Of a stretch of 64,000 nucleotides of DNA, positions 36,595-45,734 are shown piece after piece. The stretch comes from Gammaproteobacteria bacterium (GTDB lineage: Bacteria > Pseudomonadota > Gammaproteobacteria > Pseudomonadales > Halieaceae). The notes under the pieces were generated by a model. That model was given only the letters and a program-made list of their open reading frames with translations. It was not told where the DNA came from and made no database searches. The position numbers and the translations under genes were made by a program. Where the stretch lies: positions 1,240,001-1,304,000 of the forward strand of contig JAUHXH010000001.1 in assembly GCA_030427085.1 (NCBI GenBank). The letters are read 5' to 3'. Position 1 is the stretch's first letter, and the number at the start of each line of letters is the position of its first letter.

Positions 36595-37010
36595 GCGAAC
36601 TGGCCATCAGCCAACGCGTCAGCGTGCCGCTGGCGGAAATTGAGCTGAGCGCCATTCGCGCCCAGGGCGCGGGCGGCCAGAACGTCAACAAGGTCAGTAG
36701 TGCTATTCACCTGCGCTTCGACAGCCAGGCATCGTCCCTGCCGGATGTGTACAAGGAAGCGGTACTCGCCGCCCGCGACCGCCGTATCAATCGCGAGGGC
36801 GTGATCACCCTGAAGGCACAGCGCTTTCGCACCCAGGAGAAAAACCGCACAGACGCGCTGGATCGCCTGGCGGAGCTGCTGCGCAACGTGTATCGCCCGC
36901 AAAAAGCCCGCGTTGCCACCAAACCCTCCCGCGCGGCGCGCCAGCGCCGTACTGACGACAAGACCCACCGCGGCAAACTGAAGTCTCTGCGCGGCCCCGT
37001 TCGGAACTAA
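36591..37010 (+). CDS. arfB: Alternative ribosome-rescue factor / peptidyl-tRNA hydrolase ArfB
   Basis: 139 residues, standard length. The GGQ motif is in GAGGQNVNKVSSAIHLRF (about 27-44), and the C-terminal tail is strongly basic (KARVATKPSRAARQRR, then KTHRGKLKSLRG). That tail inserts into the empty mRNA channel of stalled ribosomes while GGQ hydrolyses the peptidyl-tRNA. The GTG start overlaps the preceding isomerase stop, so expression is coupled to the lipoprotein gene, an unusual partner. Confidence 0.93.
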   Translation: MSELAISQRVSVPLAEIELSAIRAQGAGGQNVNKVSSAIHLRFDSQASSLPDVYKEAVLAARDRRINREGVITLKAQRFRTQEKNRTDALDRLAELLRNVYRPQKARVATKPSRAARQRRTDDKTHRGKLKSLRGPVRN

Positions 37011-37078
37011 GTCCACGGTGCCGTTTGGCGCGCCGTAGCGTTACAATACGCGACCTCGCCACAGAAGGACTTCGCGTC

Positions 37079-38329
37079 TTGGAACTGTCCCGCTTCGGCC
37101 AGCGCTTCGCCCGCTATTCCGGCATCATCGAATTGATGGATGATCTTGGTGACGCGCTGAGTGAAAACCCCGACCTGATCTTCATGGGTGGCGGCAACCC
37201 CGGCCGGCTGCCGGAGGTAGAGGCCCTGTTCCAGCAGCGGCTCGACGACATCATGGCAGACCCGAACGAGCGTCACCGCCTGTTCGGCATTTACCAGTCA
37301 CCCCAGGGGGATCTCCCCTTTCGCCAGGATTTGGCGCGCTTCCTGCACCAGCAATTTGGCTGGCCCGTCGGCCCCGAGCATATTGCCGTGGCCAATGGCA
37401 GCCAATCAGCCTTCTTCGTGCTCTACAACCTGCTGGCCGGCGAGATGGCTGACGGCAGTCGGCGTCGCATTCACCTGCCCCTGACCCCGGAGTACATCGG
37501 CTACCGCGATCAGGGCATGTGCGACGATTTTTTCAGCGCCACCCGCCCCACCATCGACCACCTGGACGATAACCTGTTCAAGTACCGGGTGAACTTCGAC
37601 GCCATGGAACTTGGACCCGAGGTTGCCGCAGCCTGTGTGTCGCGACCCACCAACCCCTCGGGCAACGTGCTCACCGACGGCGAAATGGAAGAACTGGACA
37701 GCCGCTGCCGCGCCGCGGGTATTCCGCTGATTGTGGACGGTGCCTACGGCCTGCCCTTCCCCGGCATCGTATTTGAGCCCGCCACCCCGCTGTGGAACGA
37801 CAACATCGTGCTGGCCCTGAGTCTGTCCAAACTCGGCCTGCCCGGTGTGCGCACCGGTATTCTGGTGGCCCGGGAGGAGATCATTCAGGCCTACACGCGC
37901 GCCAACACCATCGTCAGCCTGGCCTGCGGCACCCTCGGGCCACTGTTGGCGCGAGAGTTGTTCCGTACCGGCGAGATCCTCGACCTCAGTCGCAATCACG
38001 TCGCGCCGTATTATCGCCACAGTGCTAACGAAGCGGTTGAGGAATTCCGTCGCCAGTTGGCCGGACTGCCGTTCCACATTCACAACCCCGAAGGGGCGAT
38101 CTTCCTGTGGTTGTGGTTTGAAGGTTTACCGATTACCAGCAGGGAGTTGTATCAGCGACTGAAACAGCGCGGTGTGCTGGTGGTGCCCGGCGAGCATTTC
38201 TTCATCGGGGTGGAAGAGGACTGGCCCCATCAGCGCGAGTGTATTCGCGTTTCCCACGCCCAACCCAGCGACGCCGTACGCAAGGGCATCGCCCTCATCG
38301 CAGAAGAAGTACGCGCCGCTTACGCTTGA
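37079..38329 (+). CDS. avtA: Valine--pyruvate aminotransferase
   Basis: 416 residues, essentially the length of E. coli AvtA. Fold-type I PLP enzyme: RFARYSGIIELMDDLG at the N-terminus, GGGNPG, SRPTNPSGN, and the PLP Lys in LSLSKLGLPGVRTG. It makes valine from 2-ketoisovalerate with alanine as donor. I use TTG 37079, preceded by AGAAGGA and matching the family N-terminus; an in-frame start at 37025 adds 18 unrelated residues. The gene ends 1 bp before the convergent desaturase gene. Confidence 0.92.
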   Translation: MELSRFGQRFARYSGIIELMDDLGDALSENPDLIFMGGGNPGRLPEVEALFQQRLDDIMADPNERHRLFGIYQSPQGDLPFRQDLARFLHQQFGWPVGPEHIAVANGSQSAFFVLYNLLAGEMADGSRRRIHLPLTPEYIGYRDQGMCDDFFSATRPTIDHLDDNLFKYRVNFDAMELGPEVAAACVSRPTNPSGNVLTDGEMEELDSRCRAAGIPLIVDGAYGLPFPGIVFEPATPLWNDNIVLALSLSKLGLPGVRTGILVAREEIIQAYTRANTIVSLACGTLGPLLARELFRTGEILDLSRNHVAPYYRHSANEAVEEFRRQLAGLPFHIHNPEGAIFLWLWFEGLPITSRELYQRLKQRGVLVVPGEHFFIGVEEDWPHQRECIRVSHAQPSDAVRKGIALIAEEVRAAYA

Positions 38330-38330
38330 G

Positions 38331-39236
38331 TCAGGCCACCGCGTGGCGCAGCAATTGACCGTAACCGGTGAACACCGGCACATCGTCCAGCGCGCCCTGC
38401 TCGCGTAGGTGCCGGCGCAGGGCTGGCAGGCGGTAGCAGGGTACACTCGCCATGAAGTGGTGTTCCATGTGGTAGTTGACGTTATTGGGCGCAAAGATCA
38501 GGCGTTGCCACCAGGGAGCATCCACGGTGCGCGTGTTGTTCCGCGGATCCGGGTCGTACAAGTCGGGAACCGCGGCATGTTCCGCTACCTGACGAACGCG
38601 GATCACCAACATGAACACGGTCATAAACGCCCCGAGCCACACCAGGTAAAGCCACGGCGCACCGCACAGGGTCATCACCGCCAGCAGTACACCCTGCACC
38701 AGCCACTGCTGCAGGAAGGGGCGCGCACTGTCGCGACGCTCCGCACTGACCACCCCCGCTGCACCGGAAAGCAGATAACGCATCAATTTGACGCCGGTCT
38801 GACCGGTCAGGTCGCGAAAGACCTTGCGCCTGAAGCTGCTTTTACTGACGGGATAGGCCTGGTAGTTGGGCAGGTCAGGGTCCTCCCGCGTACCGGCTTT
38901 GCGGTGATGCTCCACATGGCCCTTGGCGTAAGTGGGTAGGTCGTTGAACACGGGCAAGGCACCCAGCCACTGCCCCACCAGGTCATTCAGCCGATCGGTG
39001 CGAAACAGGCTGCGGTGGCCAGCGTCGTGCATGATGACTGACAGGCCCAGTTGCCGGCCGGCCAACAGCGGTAAGGCCAGCACAATGGTAAGCGGATTGG
39101 GATACAGCGCTACGACAGCGAGAATGGCCACAATGCCCGCCCAGTTGCCCAGCACCACCAGCCAGGCGCGGCCATCGCTGCGCGCAGTAAATCGAGCCAC
39201 ATCCTCGCGGCTCAGGTAGTCGTTTATTTTCATCAT
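38331..39236 (-). CDS. Membrane fatty acid desaturase
   Basis: 301 residues, membrane di-iron desaturase/hydroxylase family. The three histidine boxes are HDAGH (about 70-74), HVEHH (about 107-111) and HMEHH (about 256-260), between hydrophobic pairs. It inserts a double bond into an acyl chain (or oxidises a related lipid) using O2 and an electron donor. GGAGG lies 9 nt before ATG 39236. Regiospecificity cannot be read. Flanked by convergent avtA and divergent pyrophosphatase genes. Confidence 0.9.
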   Translation of the reverse strand: MMKINDYLSREDVARFTARSDGRAWLVVLGNWAGIVAILAVVALYPNPLTIVLALPLLAGRQLGLSVIMHDAGHRSLFRTDRLNDLVGQWLGALPVFNDLPTYAKGHVEHHRKAGTREDPDLPNYQAYPVSKSSFRRKVFRDLTGQTGVKLMRYLLSGAAGVVSAERRDSARPFLQQWLVQGVLLAVMTLCGAPWLYLVWLGAFMTVFMLVIRVRQVAEHAAVPDLYDPDPRNNTRTVDAPWWQRLIFAPNNVNYHMEHHFMASVPCYRLPALRRHLREQGALDDVPVFTGYGQLLRHAVA

Positions 39237-39413
39237 TATGTTCGACCTCCGGTTCCGGCAGTGAAGCGCAGCGCGCAGTACTTTGTAAAGCCCCGCCAGC
39301 GCAGCCCCCTGCCCCGCTTGTCAGCCTCCCACAGATTCCGATAGGATGGAAAAAGCTCATTTCACGACAGGATGGGCGGCCCTCAATAAAAGAAAACAAT
39401 CGGGGTATACCTT

Positions 39414-41408
39414 ATGTCTGAGTTGTTCCTGCTGCCGCCGCTGTTAGGATGCGCCGGCCTCGCTGTAGCTTTTTTCATCTATATCGTTATGACCCGTCAC
39501 GATGGTGGCGACGGTGTCATCAAAAAAATCGGCGATCAAATTCACCTCGGTGCGATGGTATTCATGCACCGTGAATACAAGATGCTGGCGATCTTTGCCG
39601 CCGTCCTGTTGGTTGCTATCTATCTTTCACCCCTGGGTATGAACTCCGCCATTGCGTTTCTGGTGGGCGCTTTGTCCTCCGCTACGGCGGGCTATCTGGG
39701 CATGTTTTCCGCTACCAAGGCCAATGTGCGCACAGCGGTAGCAGCGCATAAAGATGGCGCTGCGGGTGCACTGGCCATTTCCTTTTACGGCGGTTCGGTC
39801 ATGGGCCTGTGCGTTGCCTCACTGGGCCTGATCGGCCTGGGTAGCCTTTACTGGCTGTTTGGCGGCGACCCACACACTGCTCACGCCATTCACGGTTTCG
39901 GCATGGGCGGATCCGTCGTGGCGCTGTTCAGCCGTGTTGGCGGCGGCATCTACACCAAGAGTGCCGATGTGGGTGCCGACCTGGTGGGCAAGGTGGAAGC
40001 CGGCATACCCGAGGATGACCCACGCAACCCTGGTGTCATCGCCGACAACGTGGGCGACAACGTGGGCGACATCGCCGGCATGGGCTCCGACATTTTCGAG
40101 TCCTACTGCGGCTCGATGATTGCCTGTATCGCCATTGCAGCCACCATGGCCGTTACGACCGAAGTGCAGAGCGCAATGATGTTCCTGCCGCTCACCCTGG
40201 CCAGCATTGGCCTGATCGCCTCAATCTTCGGCATCCTGATTGTGCGAGCCCGTTCGGCGGCCGCACCGGAAGCAGCCCTGCGCAGTGGCACACTGGCGGC
40301 GCCGGTGATTTTCGTCATCATGGCCTGGTTCCTGATTGGCGCATTGGGCCTGGATGCCAACATCTGGTGGTCGGTGCTCAGCGGTGCCGTGGGTGGTGTG
40401 TTGATCGGACTGATCACCGAGTACTACACCGGCTCCAGTCCGGTGGAGAAAATCGCGCGTTCCGGAGAAACCGGCCCGGCGACGGTGATGATCACCGGCC
40501 TGGCGGTGGGCATGCAGTCGGTGGTACTGCCGATACTGTTCCTCGCTGCCATCATCTACATCTCGACCGAGTTATCCGGCCTGTACGGCGTTGGCATCGC
40601 GGCGGTGGGCATGTTGGCGACCGTGGGCATCACCATGGCCATCGACGCCTACGGCCCGGTAGCGGACAACGCCGGCGGTATCGCTGAAATGGCCGGCATG
40701 GGCGAGGAAACCCGTAAAATCACCGATGGCCTGGACGAGGTGGGGAATACCACAGCCGCCATCGGCAAGGGCTTTGCCATCGGTGCCGCGGCCCTCGCCG
40801 CACTGGCGATCATCGCCGCCTTCGTCGAAACGGTGGAGGTAAACAATCCCGGCTTCAGCCTGGAATTGTCCAACCCAACCGTACTGGTCGGCCTGTTCAT
40901 CGGCGGTACCATTCCCTTCCTGATCGCGTCCATCACCATGACGGCGGTGGGCGACGCGGCTTTCGACATGATCAATGAGATCCGCCGCCAGTTCCGGGAA
41001 ATTCCCGGCCTGCTGGAAGGCAAGGCCGAGCCGGATACGGCTCGCTGTGTCGACATCGCAACCACCGCCGCGCTGAAGCGCATGGTATTACCCGGTGCAA
41101 TCGCCGTAGCGGCACCGGTGGTGGTTGGCTTTGGACTGGGCGCGGCTTCGTTGGGCGGCATGCTCGGCGGCGCCCTGCTCGGCTGTGTGCTGATGGCGCT
41201 GATGATGGCCAATGCCGGCGGTGCCTGGGACAACGCCAAGAAGTTCGTGGAAAAGGGCAACCTCGGTGGCAAGGGTTCGGATACCCACGCGGCGGCTGTG
41301 GTGGGTGACACCGTGGGCGACCCCTTCAAGGACACCTCCGGCCCCTCGATGAACATCCTCATCAATGTGATGGCGATTGTCAGCCTGGTGATCGCACCGC
41401 TGTTATAA
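39414..41408 (+). CDS. hppA: Membrane-bound ion-translocating pyrophosphatase (K+-dependent type)
   Basis: 664 residues, about 16 membrane helices. Pyrophosphate-site motifs [20 protein letters not shown] and [16 protein letters not shown] (each shown in part) are intact, as are the C-terminal [15 protein letters not shown]. It couples PPi hydrolysis to H+ (or Na+) pumping. At the K+-switch position the sequence is GNTTAA (Ala448) rather than GNTTKA, indicating a K+-dependent enzyme by the known Ala/Lys rule. H+ versus Na+ specificity I cannot decide. A strong hairpin follows the stop. Confidence 0.95.
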   Translation: MSELFLLPPLLGCAGLAVAFFIYIVMTRHDGGDGVIKKIGDQIHLGAMVFMHREYKMLAIFAAVLLVAIYLSPLGMNSAIAFLVGALSSATAGYLGMFSATKANVRTAVAAHKDGAAGALAISFYGGSVMGLCVASLGLIGLGSLYWLFGGDPHTAHAIHGFGMGGSVVALFSRVGGGIYTKSADVGADLVGKVEAGIPEDDPRNPGVIADNVGDNVGDIAGMGSDIFESYCGSMIACIAIAATMAVTTEVQSAMMFLPLTLASIGLIASIFGILIVRARSAAAPEAALRSGTLAAPVIFVIMAWFLIGALGLDANIWWSVLSGAVGGVLIGLITEYYTGSSPVEKIARSGETGPATVMITGLAVGMQSVVLPILFLAAIIYISTELSGLYGVGIAAVGMLATVGITMAIDAYGPVADNAGGIAEMAGMGEETRKITDGLDEVGNTTAAIGKGFAIGAAALAALAIIAAFVETVEVNNPGFSLELSNPTVLVGLFIGGTIPFLIASITMTAVGDAAFDMINEIRRQFREIPGLLEGKAEPDTARCVDIATTAALKRMVLPGAIAVAAPVVVGFGLGAASLGGMLGGALLGCVLMALMMANAGGAWDNAKKFVEKGNLGGKGSDTHAAAVVGDTVGDPFKDTSGPSMNILINVMAIVSLVIAPLL

Positions 41409-41415
41409 GCCTCTT

Positions 41416-41443
41416 GCGGGGCCCTCGCCAATGAGGGCCCCGC
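41416..41443 (+). terminator. GC-rich hairpin terminator after hppA
   Basis: Perfect 11-bp stem GCGGGGCCCTC / GAGGGCCCCGC with a 6-nt loop, 7 bp after the hppA stop. No U-run follows (CTCCTCTG), so it may pause or stabilise rather than fully terminate. Confidence 0.6.
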
Positions 41444-41487
41444 CTCCTCTGTACTACACTGATAGCTCCCACGCGGAGGACATTTGT

Positions 41488-42063
41488 ATGCACCACCATC
41501 AGCACCCTCATCAGCACTCTCATCACCCCCTGCTCAGCCTCGGATTGGGCCTGCTGTTGCTATTAGCAGCCGCCAGTGCCGCGGCCACGGAATCCCGCAC
41601 CCTGATTCCGCAACTGGAACCCTTTCGCCCCTACCTCGACACAACCTGGCGCGGCGAATTTGCCGATAGCACGCCCGACAAACCCGTCATCGATGTGTCC
41701 CGCTGGGAAAGAGCCCTCAACGGTACCGCTGTGCGCATCATGCACAGCCTCAATGAGGGTGAGTACGGTGGCGAGACCATCATCTTCTGGGATGCCTCGC
41801 GTAAGGAACTACGGTACTACTACTTCACTACTGCCGGCTTCTTTACCGAGGGCACCGCAGACTTCGACGGCAACAGTTTCGTCAGTCGCGAAAGCGTCAC
41901 GGGTAACCAACAGGGCATCGACGAAGTGGTCTCTACCGCCGTGCTGGATGCCGAAGCGGGCACCATGCAGGTCAAGTCCGACTACCTGAAACAGGGTGAA
42001 CGTGTGAATGGCCACGAAACGGTCTACCGCCGGTCGCCGGAAAGCAAGGTGGTACTGCGTTAG
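41488..42063 (+). CDS. Secreted protein with His-rich N-terminus, function unknown
   Basis: 191 residues. The first 14 residues contain eight histidines ([14 protein letters not shown]), followed by a hydrophobic stretch and a likely signal cleavage after ASAAA (about 35). The mature part (about 155 residues) looks like an all-beta lipocalin-like fold ([27 protein letters not shown]), similar in pattern to small proteins that measure residual signal such as DUF1579. GGAGG lies upstream of the ATG; no other start is available downstream. A terminator shared with the next gene follows. I do not recognise a specific function. Confidence 0.7.
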   Translation: MHHHQHPHQHSHHPLLSLGLGLLLLLAAASAAATESRTLIPQLEPFRPYLDTTWRGEFADSTPDKPVIDVSRWERALNGTAVRIMHSLNEGEYGGETIIFWDASRKELRYYYFTTAGFFTEGTADFDGNSFVSRESVTGNQQGIDEVVSTAVLDAEAGTMQVKSDYLKQGERVNGHETVYRRSPESKVVLR

Positions 42064-42072
42064 GCTCTACAA

Positions 42073-42112
42073 ATAAAAAAAGGCCCCGAGGATTCCGCCC
42101 CGGGGCCTTTTT
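42073..42112. terminator. Bidirectional Rho-independent terminator
   Basis: AAAAAAAGGCCCCG ... CGGGGCCTTTTT: stem GGCCCCG/CGGGGCC with U-runs on both strands. It serves the His-rich secreted protein gene (plus) and the small secreted protein gene (minus), which converge on it. Confidence 0.92.
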
Positions 42113-42124
42113 ACTGGCGTCGAG

Positions 42125-42481
42125 TTAGAGGCTGACAGACACGCGCTGGACAGTGTCCTCGCAGCGCGAGCTGGTCACGAAGGTCTTGAGTCGCGCATTG
42201 ACGCTGCGCTCATCGGATTCAGCGATCTCAAACATCAAACCGTCGAAATAACCGATAGCCTTGGCGTAGATATTACTGCGCTCCTCGCCTTCAAAGCCGT
42301 CGAGAACGCCACGCGTTTTACTGCCGTACTCCTCTTCACTGAGATAACCCAGCGACTGCTCGGCAAGTACGCAGGTCAGTTGGCGGGAGGCGCGAAAGCC
42401 GTCATCGCCCAGGGCCAGAGCCTGGGCTTCAAGTGTCAACATGGCGCTGGTTGCGGCCAGGCCGATCAGAAGTTTTTTCAT
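42125..42481 (-). CDS. Small secreted protein, function unknown
   Basis: 118 residues. Signal peptide MKKLLIGLAATSAML... with cleavage probably near ALA/LG (about 24). The mature part is acidic and helical with two cysteines (TCVLAEQ and SRCED) that could form one disulphide. I start at 42481 because a standard signal peptide begins there; the in-frame start at 42550 would precede it with 23 unrelated residues. No family recognised. Ends at a bidirectional terminator. Confidence 0.7.
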   Translation of the reverse strand: MKKLLIGLAATSAMLTLEAQALALGDDGFRASRQLTCVLAEQSLGYLSEEEYGSKTRGVLDGFEGEERSNIYAKAIGYFDGLMFEIAESDERSVNARLKTFVTSSRCEDTVQRVSVSL

Positions 42482-42622
42482 GGTTAGCGGATCAATATGG
42501 CAATTTGATGACGCGCAGGTTACCGATTCTCCATGACAGGAATATGACAAAAGTGTTGCGATGCCCCACCTGCCGCGCCCTGCGGGACTCTGCTAGAGTG
42601 TTCCGAAAACGGAGAATCGCTC

Positions 42623-42991
42623 ATGTTCAAACCCGGTACCAATATCGCCATGAAGATCCCGCCGGCACAGTTTCAACGCACGGTGGCCTTTTATCGGGAC
42701 CTGCTCGGCTTTGAGGAACTGCCCCGCACCGCGGGAGAAAGCGGCCAGAACAGTGAAAGCGTGGCGCTGGCCTTCGGTGACAAAACCCTGTGGCTGGACT
42801 GCGTTCCCCAGGTCAGCCAGGCGGAAATCTGGCTGGAAGTACTCACCGACGACGCCGAGGAAGCGGCACGGGTGCTCGCCCTGGGTGACTGCCAGCGCTG
42901 TGACGAAATCGAAGCCCTACCGCCCGGCTTCGAGGGCTTCTGGGTCAGCAACCCCGCCAACATCATCCACCTGGTTACCGCCGGGGGCTGA
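42623..42991 (+). CDS. VOC (glyoxalase/dioxygenase-like) family protein
   Basis: 122 residues, one vicinal-oxygen-chelate module pair: FQRTVAFYRDLLGFEE at 17-32 and the closing GFWVSNPANIIHLV. The metal ligand positions are only partly conserved (no N-terminal His), so catalysis is uncertain. GGAG lies before the ATG. It ends 7 bp from the convergent symporter gene. Confidence 0.8.
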   Translation: MFKPGTNIAMKIPPAQFQRTVAFYRDLLGFEELPRTAGESGQNSESVALAFGDKTLWLDCVPQVSQAEIWLEVLTDDAEEAARVLALGDCQRCDEIEALPPGFEGFWVSNPANIIHLVTAGG

Positions 42992-42998
42992 AGCCACC

Positions 42999-44777
42999 TT
43001 AGCCCGCCGGCTGCCGCTGCCAGAGCCGTCGCACCGTCGCACCACACGTGAGGGCCACCAGGACACTGACAGCGAACACGCCCCACTGCCCATAAATGGC
43101 ATAACCGATGGCAAACAGTGCAGCATAGATGCCGATCGCCGCCAGCAACACACACAGCAGGGCAGCCGGCAAATTCGCCTCACGCTGCGGGAGGCGCAGC
43201 TGTTCTCCCTCCGCGGCCGCCGCCTTCACCACCCGTTGCCAACCCCAACCGCCGGGCTGGACCTCGCGGACGAATTCCCGCAGGGCCTTTTCGTCGGTGG
43301 CCGGCGTCAGCAGGGTGACCAGCACCCAGCCCACCGTGGTGATGGCCACCCCCGCCACTAGTCGGAACCAGTCGCTCCAGTGTTCGGGGGCAGCAAACTG
43401 CATATAAAGCGCCACGACGAATGAAATCACCATCGCGGCGATCTCACTCCAGGCGTTTATCCGCCACCAGAACCAGCGCAGGATAAACAACAAGCCGGTG
43501 CCCGCCCCCACCGTCAGCAGAATGCTGAAAGCCTGCAGCGCGTTTTCCAGAAATAAGGCCAGCCCGCTGGCCAGCGCCATCAGCACCACCGTGGTCAGGC
43601 GACCGGCTCGCACCAGTTCACGCTCGCTGGCCTGCGGCCGCCAGAAGCGGTGGTAGACGTCATTGACGACGTAGGATGCACCCCAATTCACCTGGCTGGA
43701 CATGGTGGACATGTACGCTGAAATCAGCGACGCCAGTACCAGGCCCATCAAGCCCGCGGGCAGGAAGGTCAGCATGGCGGGATAGGCCAGATCGTGGCCG
43801 ATCACACTTTCGTCGAGATGGGGAAAGGCCGCCTGCAGGGAGGCCAGATCCGGAAACACCACCAGCGAGGCCAGCGCGACCAGGATCCACGGCCAGGGCC
43901 TGAGGGCGTAGTGGCAGACCTGAAAGAACACCACCGCTCCGATAGCATCGTTGTCACTGCGCGCCGCCAGCATCCGTTGGGCCACGTAACCGCCGCCGCC
44001 GGGTTCTGAGCCGGGGTACCAAACGCTCCACCACTGCACGGCCAGCGGGATGATAAATATGGATAGGGCAACTTCCCAGTTACTGAAGTCAGGCAGCAGG
44101 TCCAACTTGTCCGCCACGTTGGGATGGGCCAGCAAGGGCCCCAGGCCACCCACCTCGGGCAGGTTCAAGGCAACCACAGCGGCCGCGATCGCGCCCGTCA
44201 TACTCACCACAAACAGGATCAGGTCGGTGAGCACCACACCGATAAAGCCGCCCGCGGCGCTGAACACGGTCGTCACCACGCCGGCAATCAACACCGTCTG
44301 CAGCGGGCTCAGGCCTAACATGACCGCACCAATTTTGATTGCCGCCAGGGTCACCCCTGCCATCACCATCACATTGAAAAATACACCCAGATACAGCGCT
44401 CGAAATACCCGTAAGGCACGCGCCGGCTGGCCGGAATAACGCACCTCGTAAAATTCCAGATCCGTCATTACGCCCGTTCTGTGCCACAGGCGCGCGTACA
44501 CAAAAGCCGTGAGCGTGCCGGTAAACAGGAAGGCCCACCACACCCAGTTACCCGCCACACCATTGGTGCGAACAATATTGGTAACGAGGTTGGGTGTATC
44601 GGTGGCAAAGGTAGTGGCCACCATGGAGGTGCCCAACAGCCACCAGGACATATTGCGACCGGAAAGGAAAAAAGACTCACTGCTGTTGCCGGCCCGGCGA
44701 CTGACCAACAGGCCGATGGCGAGCGTTAGCGCAATGAAACAGGCGATAATCGCCCAGTCGTACCACTCTAGCGGCAT
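42999..44777 (-). CDS. Sodium:solute symporter family transporter
   Basis: 592 residues with about 13-14 membrane helices. SSS-family features: the N-terminal SGRNMSWWLLGTSMVATTFATDTP (in part), the GFIGVVLTDLI region and the STMSSQVNWGASYVVND segment containing the Na+-binding Ser/Thr. A C-terminal soluble piece (about 480-530) interrupts the last helices. The substrate is not evident; several bacterial relatives take sugars, carboxylates or amino acids. It stands alone on the minus strand, upstream of GGGG-ACACC before the ATG. Confidence 0.9.
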   Translation of the reverse strand: MPLEWYDWAIIACFIALTLAIGLLVSRRAGNSSESFFLSGRNMSWWLLGTSMVATTFATDTPNLVTNIVRTNGVAGNWVWWAFLFTGTLTAFVYARLWHRTGVMTDLEFYEVRYSGQPARALRVFRALYLGVFFNVMVMAGVTLAAIKIGAVMLGLSPLQTVLIAGVVTTVFSAAGGFIGVVLTDLILFVVSMTGAIAAAVVALNLPEVGGLGPLLAHPNVADKLDLLPDFSNWEVALSIFIIPLAVQWWSVWYPGSEPGGGGYVAQRMLAARSDNDAIGAVVFFQVCHYALRPWPWILVALASLVVFPDLASLQAAFPHLDESVIGHDLAYPAMLTFLPAGLMGLVLASLISAYMSTMSSQVNWGASYVVNDVYHRFWRPQASERELVRAGRLTTVVLMALASGLALFLENALQAFSILLTVGAGTGLLFILRWFWWRINAWSEIAAMVISFVVALYMQFAAPEHWSDWFRLVAGVAITTVGWVLVTLLTPATDEKALREFVREVQPGGWGWQRVVKAAAAEGEQLRLPQREANLPAALLCVLLAAIGIYAALFAIGYAIYGQWGVFAVSVLVALTCGATVRRLWQRQPAG

Positions 44778-44865
44778 GGTGTCCCCAAATTTATTGTTTT
44801 ATATAACCGGCCGATTGTAGCACCGCATAGCGGGTGCAGGTGTACGACCAAGGTCGAAGCCGGGG

Positions 44866-45606
44866 TCAGGCGGGGCCGCCGCTGGGCCTTTGCTGTTCTA
44901 CCGTATCGTCGGTGTCACCCACCACGGTGGTTTGTTCCATCGCCACCGCCCGCTGGCGCGTCCCGTAACCGCGCTCGCGAATGATGAAGGTGATGTCATG
45001 GCACTGGAGGCGATCGCCATGGTACAGCGGCTGGCGACCATCGATACGACGTTCGTTGACGCGTGTGCCATTGACCGAATTGAGATCCGCCACATACAGC
45101 GCCTCGCCTTCGATCTCCAGTTGGGCGTGGTGGCGGGACAACTGCGGGCTGGCCATGGCGAGGTCGCAGTCAGCCGCACGCCCAATGATCAGCGGGCGAT
45201 CGATACCAAACTCCAGTCCTGACAAGGGCCCGCTCTCGGCTTGCAACACCCAGCGGAAGTCCGAATCGGGCCCATCGCGATGGACGTATTGCCGCCAGCC
45301 GAGCCCACGGCGTTCGTTCAGTGGGGGGATATTTGCCAGCATTCGGCGCTCAATGAAAGGCTCGGTACGCACCAGCCCCTGGGGAGTAACCTGGTAGACC
45401 CAGGCCAACACAAAAATCAGGGGGAAACCCAGTACAGCGCTAAACAGGGCAATGCGTGAGGCCGCCTCGGATTGTAAGCCCAACGCGGGAAACAGGATGT
45501 CGCCCACCTGCAGTACACCCCAGCACAGCACGACGTACAGCAGACAGGTGCGCAGCACATGCCGCCGTTTCAGTTCCCGAAACAACGCCTGAGCCCTCTG
45601 TGCCAT
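44866..45606 (-). CDS. Membrane-anchored FHA-domain protein
   Basis: 246 residues. N-terminal segment ELKRRHVLRT plus two membrane helices (about 20-75, ending LAWVYQVTPQG) is the module that usually opens adenylate-cyclase- or TPR-containing signalling proteins. Here it leads to a 40-residue linker and an FHA domain (about 132-215: LIIGRAADCDL, SRHHAQLE, LNSVNGTRVN), which binds phosphothreonine. No cyclase, kinase or TPR follows. I start at 45606 (MAQRAQ), where the module begins; a start at 45723 would overlap the divergent promoter. No Ser/Thr kinase gene is nearby. Confidence 0.85.
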   Translation of the reverse strand: MAQRAQALFRELKRRHVLRTCLLYVVLCWGVLQVGDILFPALGLQSEAASRIALFSAVLGFPLIFVLAWVYQVTPQGLVRTEPFIERRMLANIPPLNERRGLGWRQYVHRDGPDSDFRWVLQAESGPLSGLEFGIDRPLIIGRAADCDLAMASPQLSRHHAQLEIEGEALYVADLNSVNGTRVNERRIDGRQPLYHGDRLQCHDITFIIRERGYGTRQRAVAMEQTTVVGDTDDTVEQQRPSGGPA

Positions 45607-45734
45607 CGGTGTTCTCACGCCAGCCACCTCTACCCTGCCACACCTTGAGTATAGTTGTTTCCACCCGACTGGCATCCCCCGTGGAAGCTCGCTACCCTGA
45701 ACCGAAAAAACGGACTCACCCAAGGGAGAGCCGC

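Noticed and set aside
41499-41530. CRISPR-like or tandem repeat in the CAT/CAC-rich stretch
   Set aside because: It is simply a run of His/Gln codons; repeat units are short, irregular and lack spacers. No CRISPR array was found in the window.
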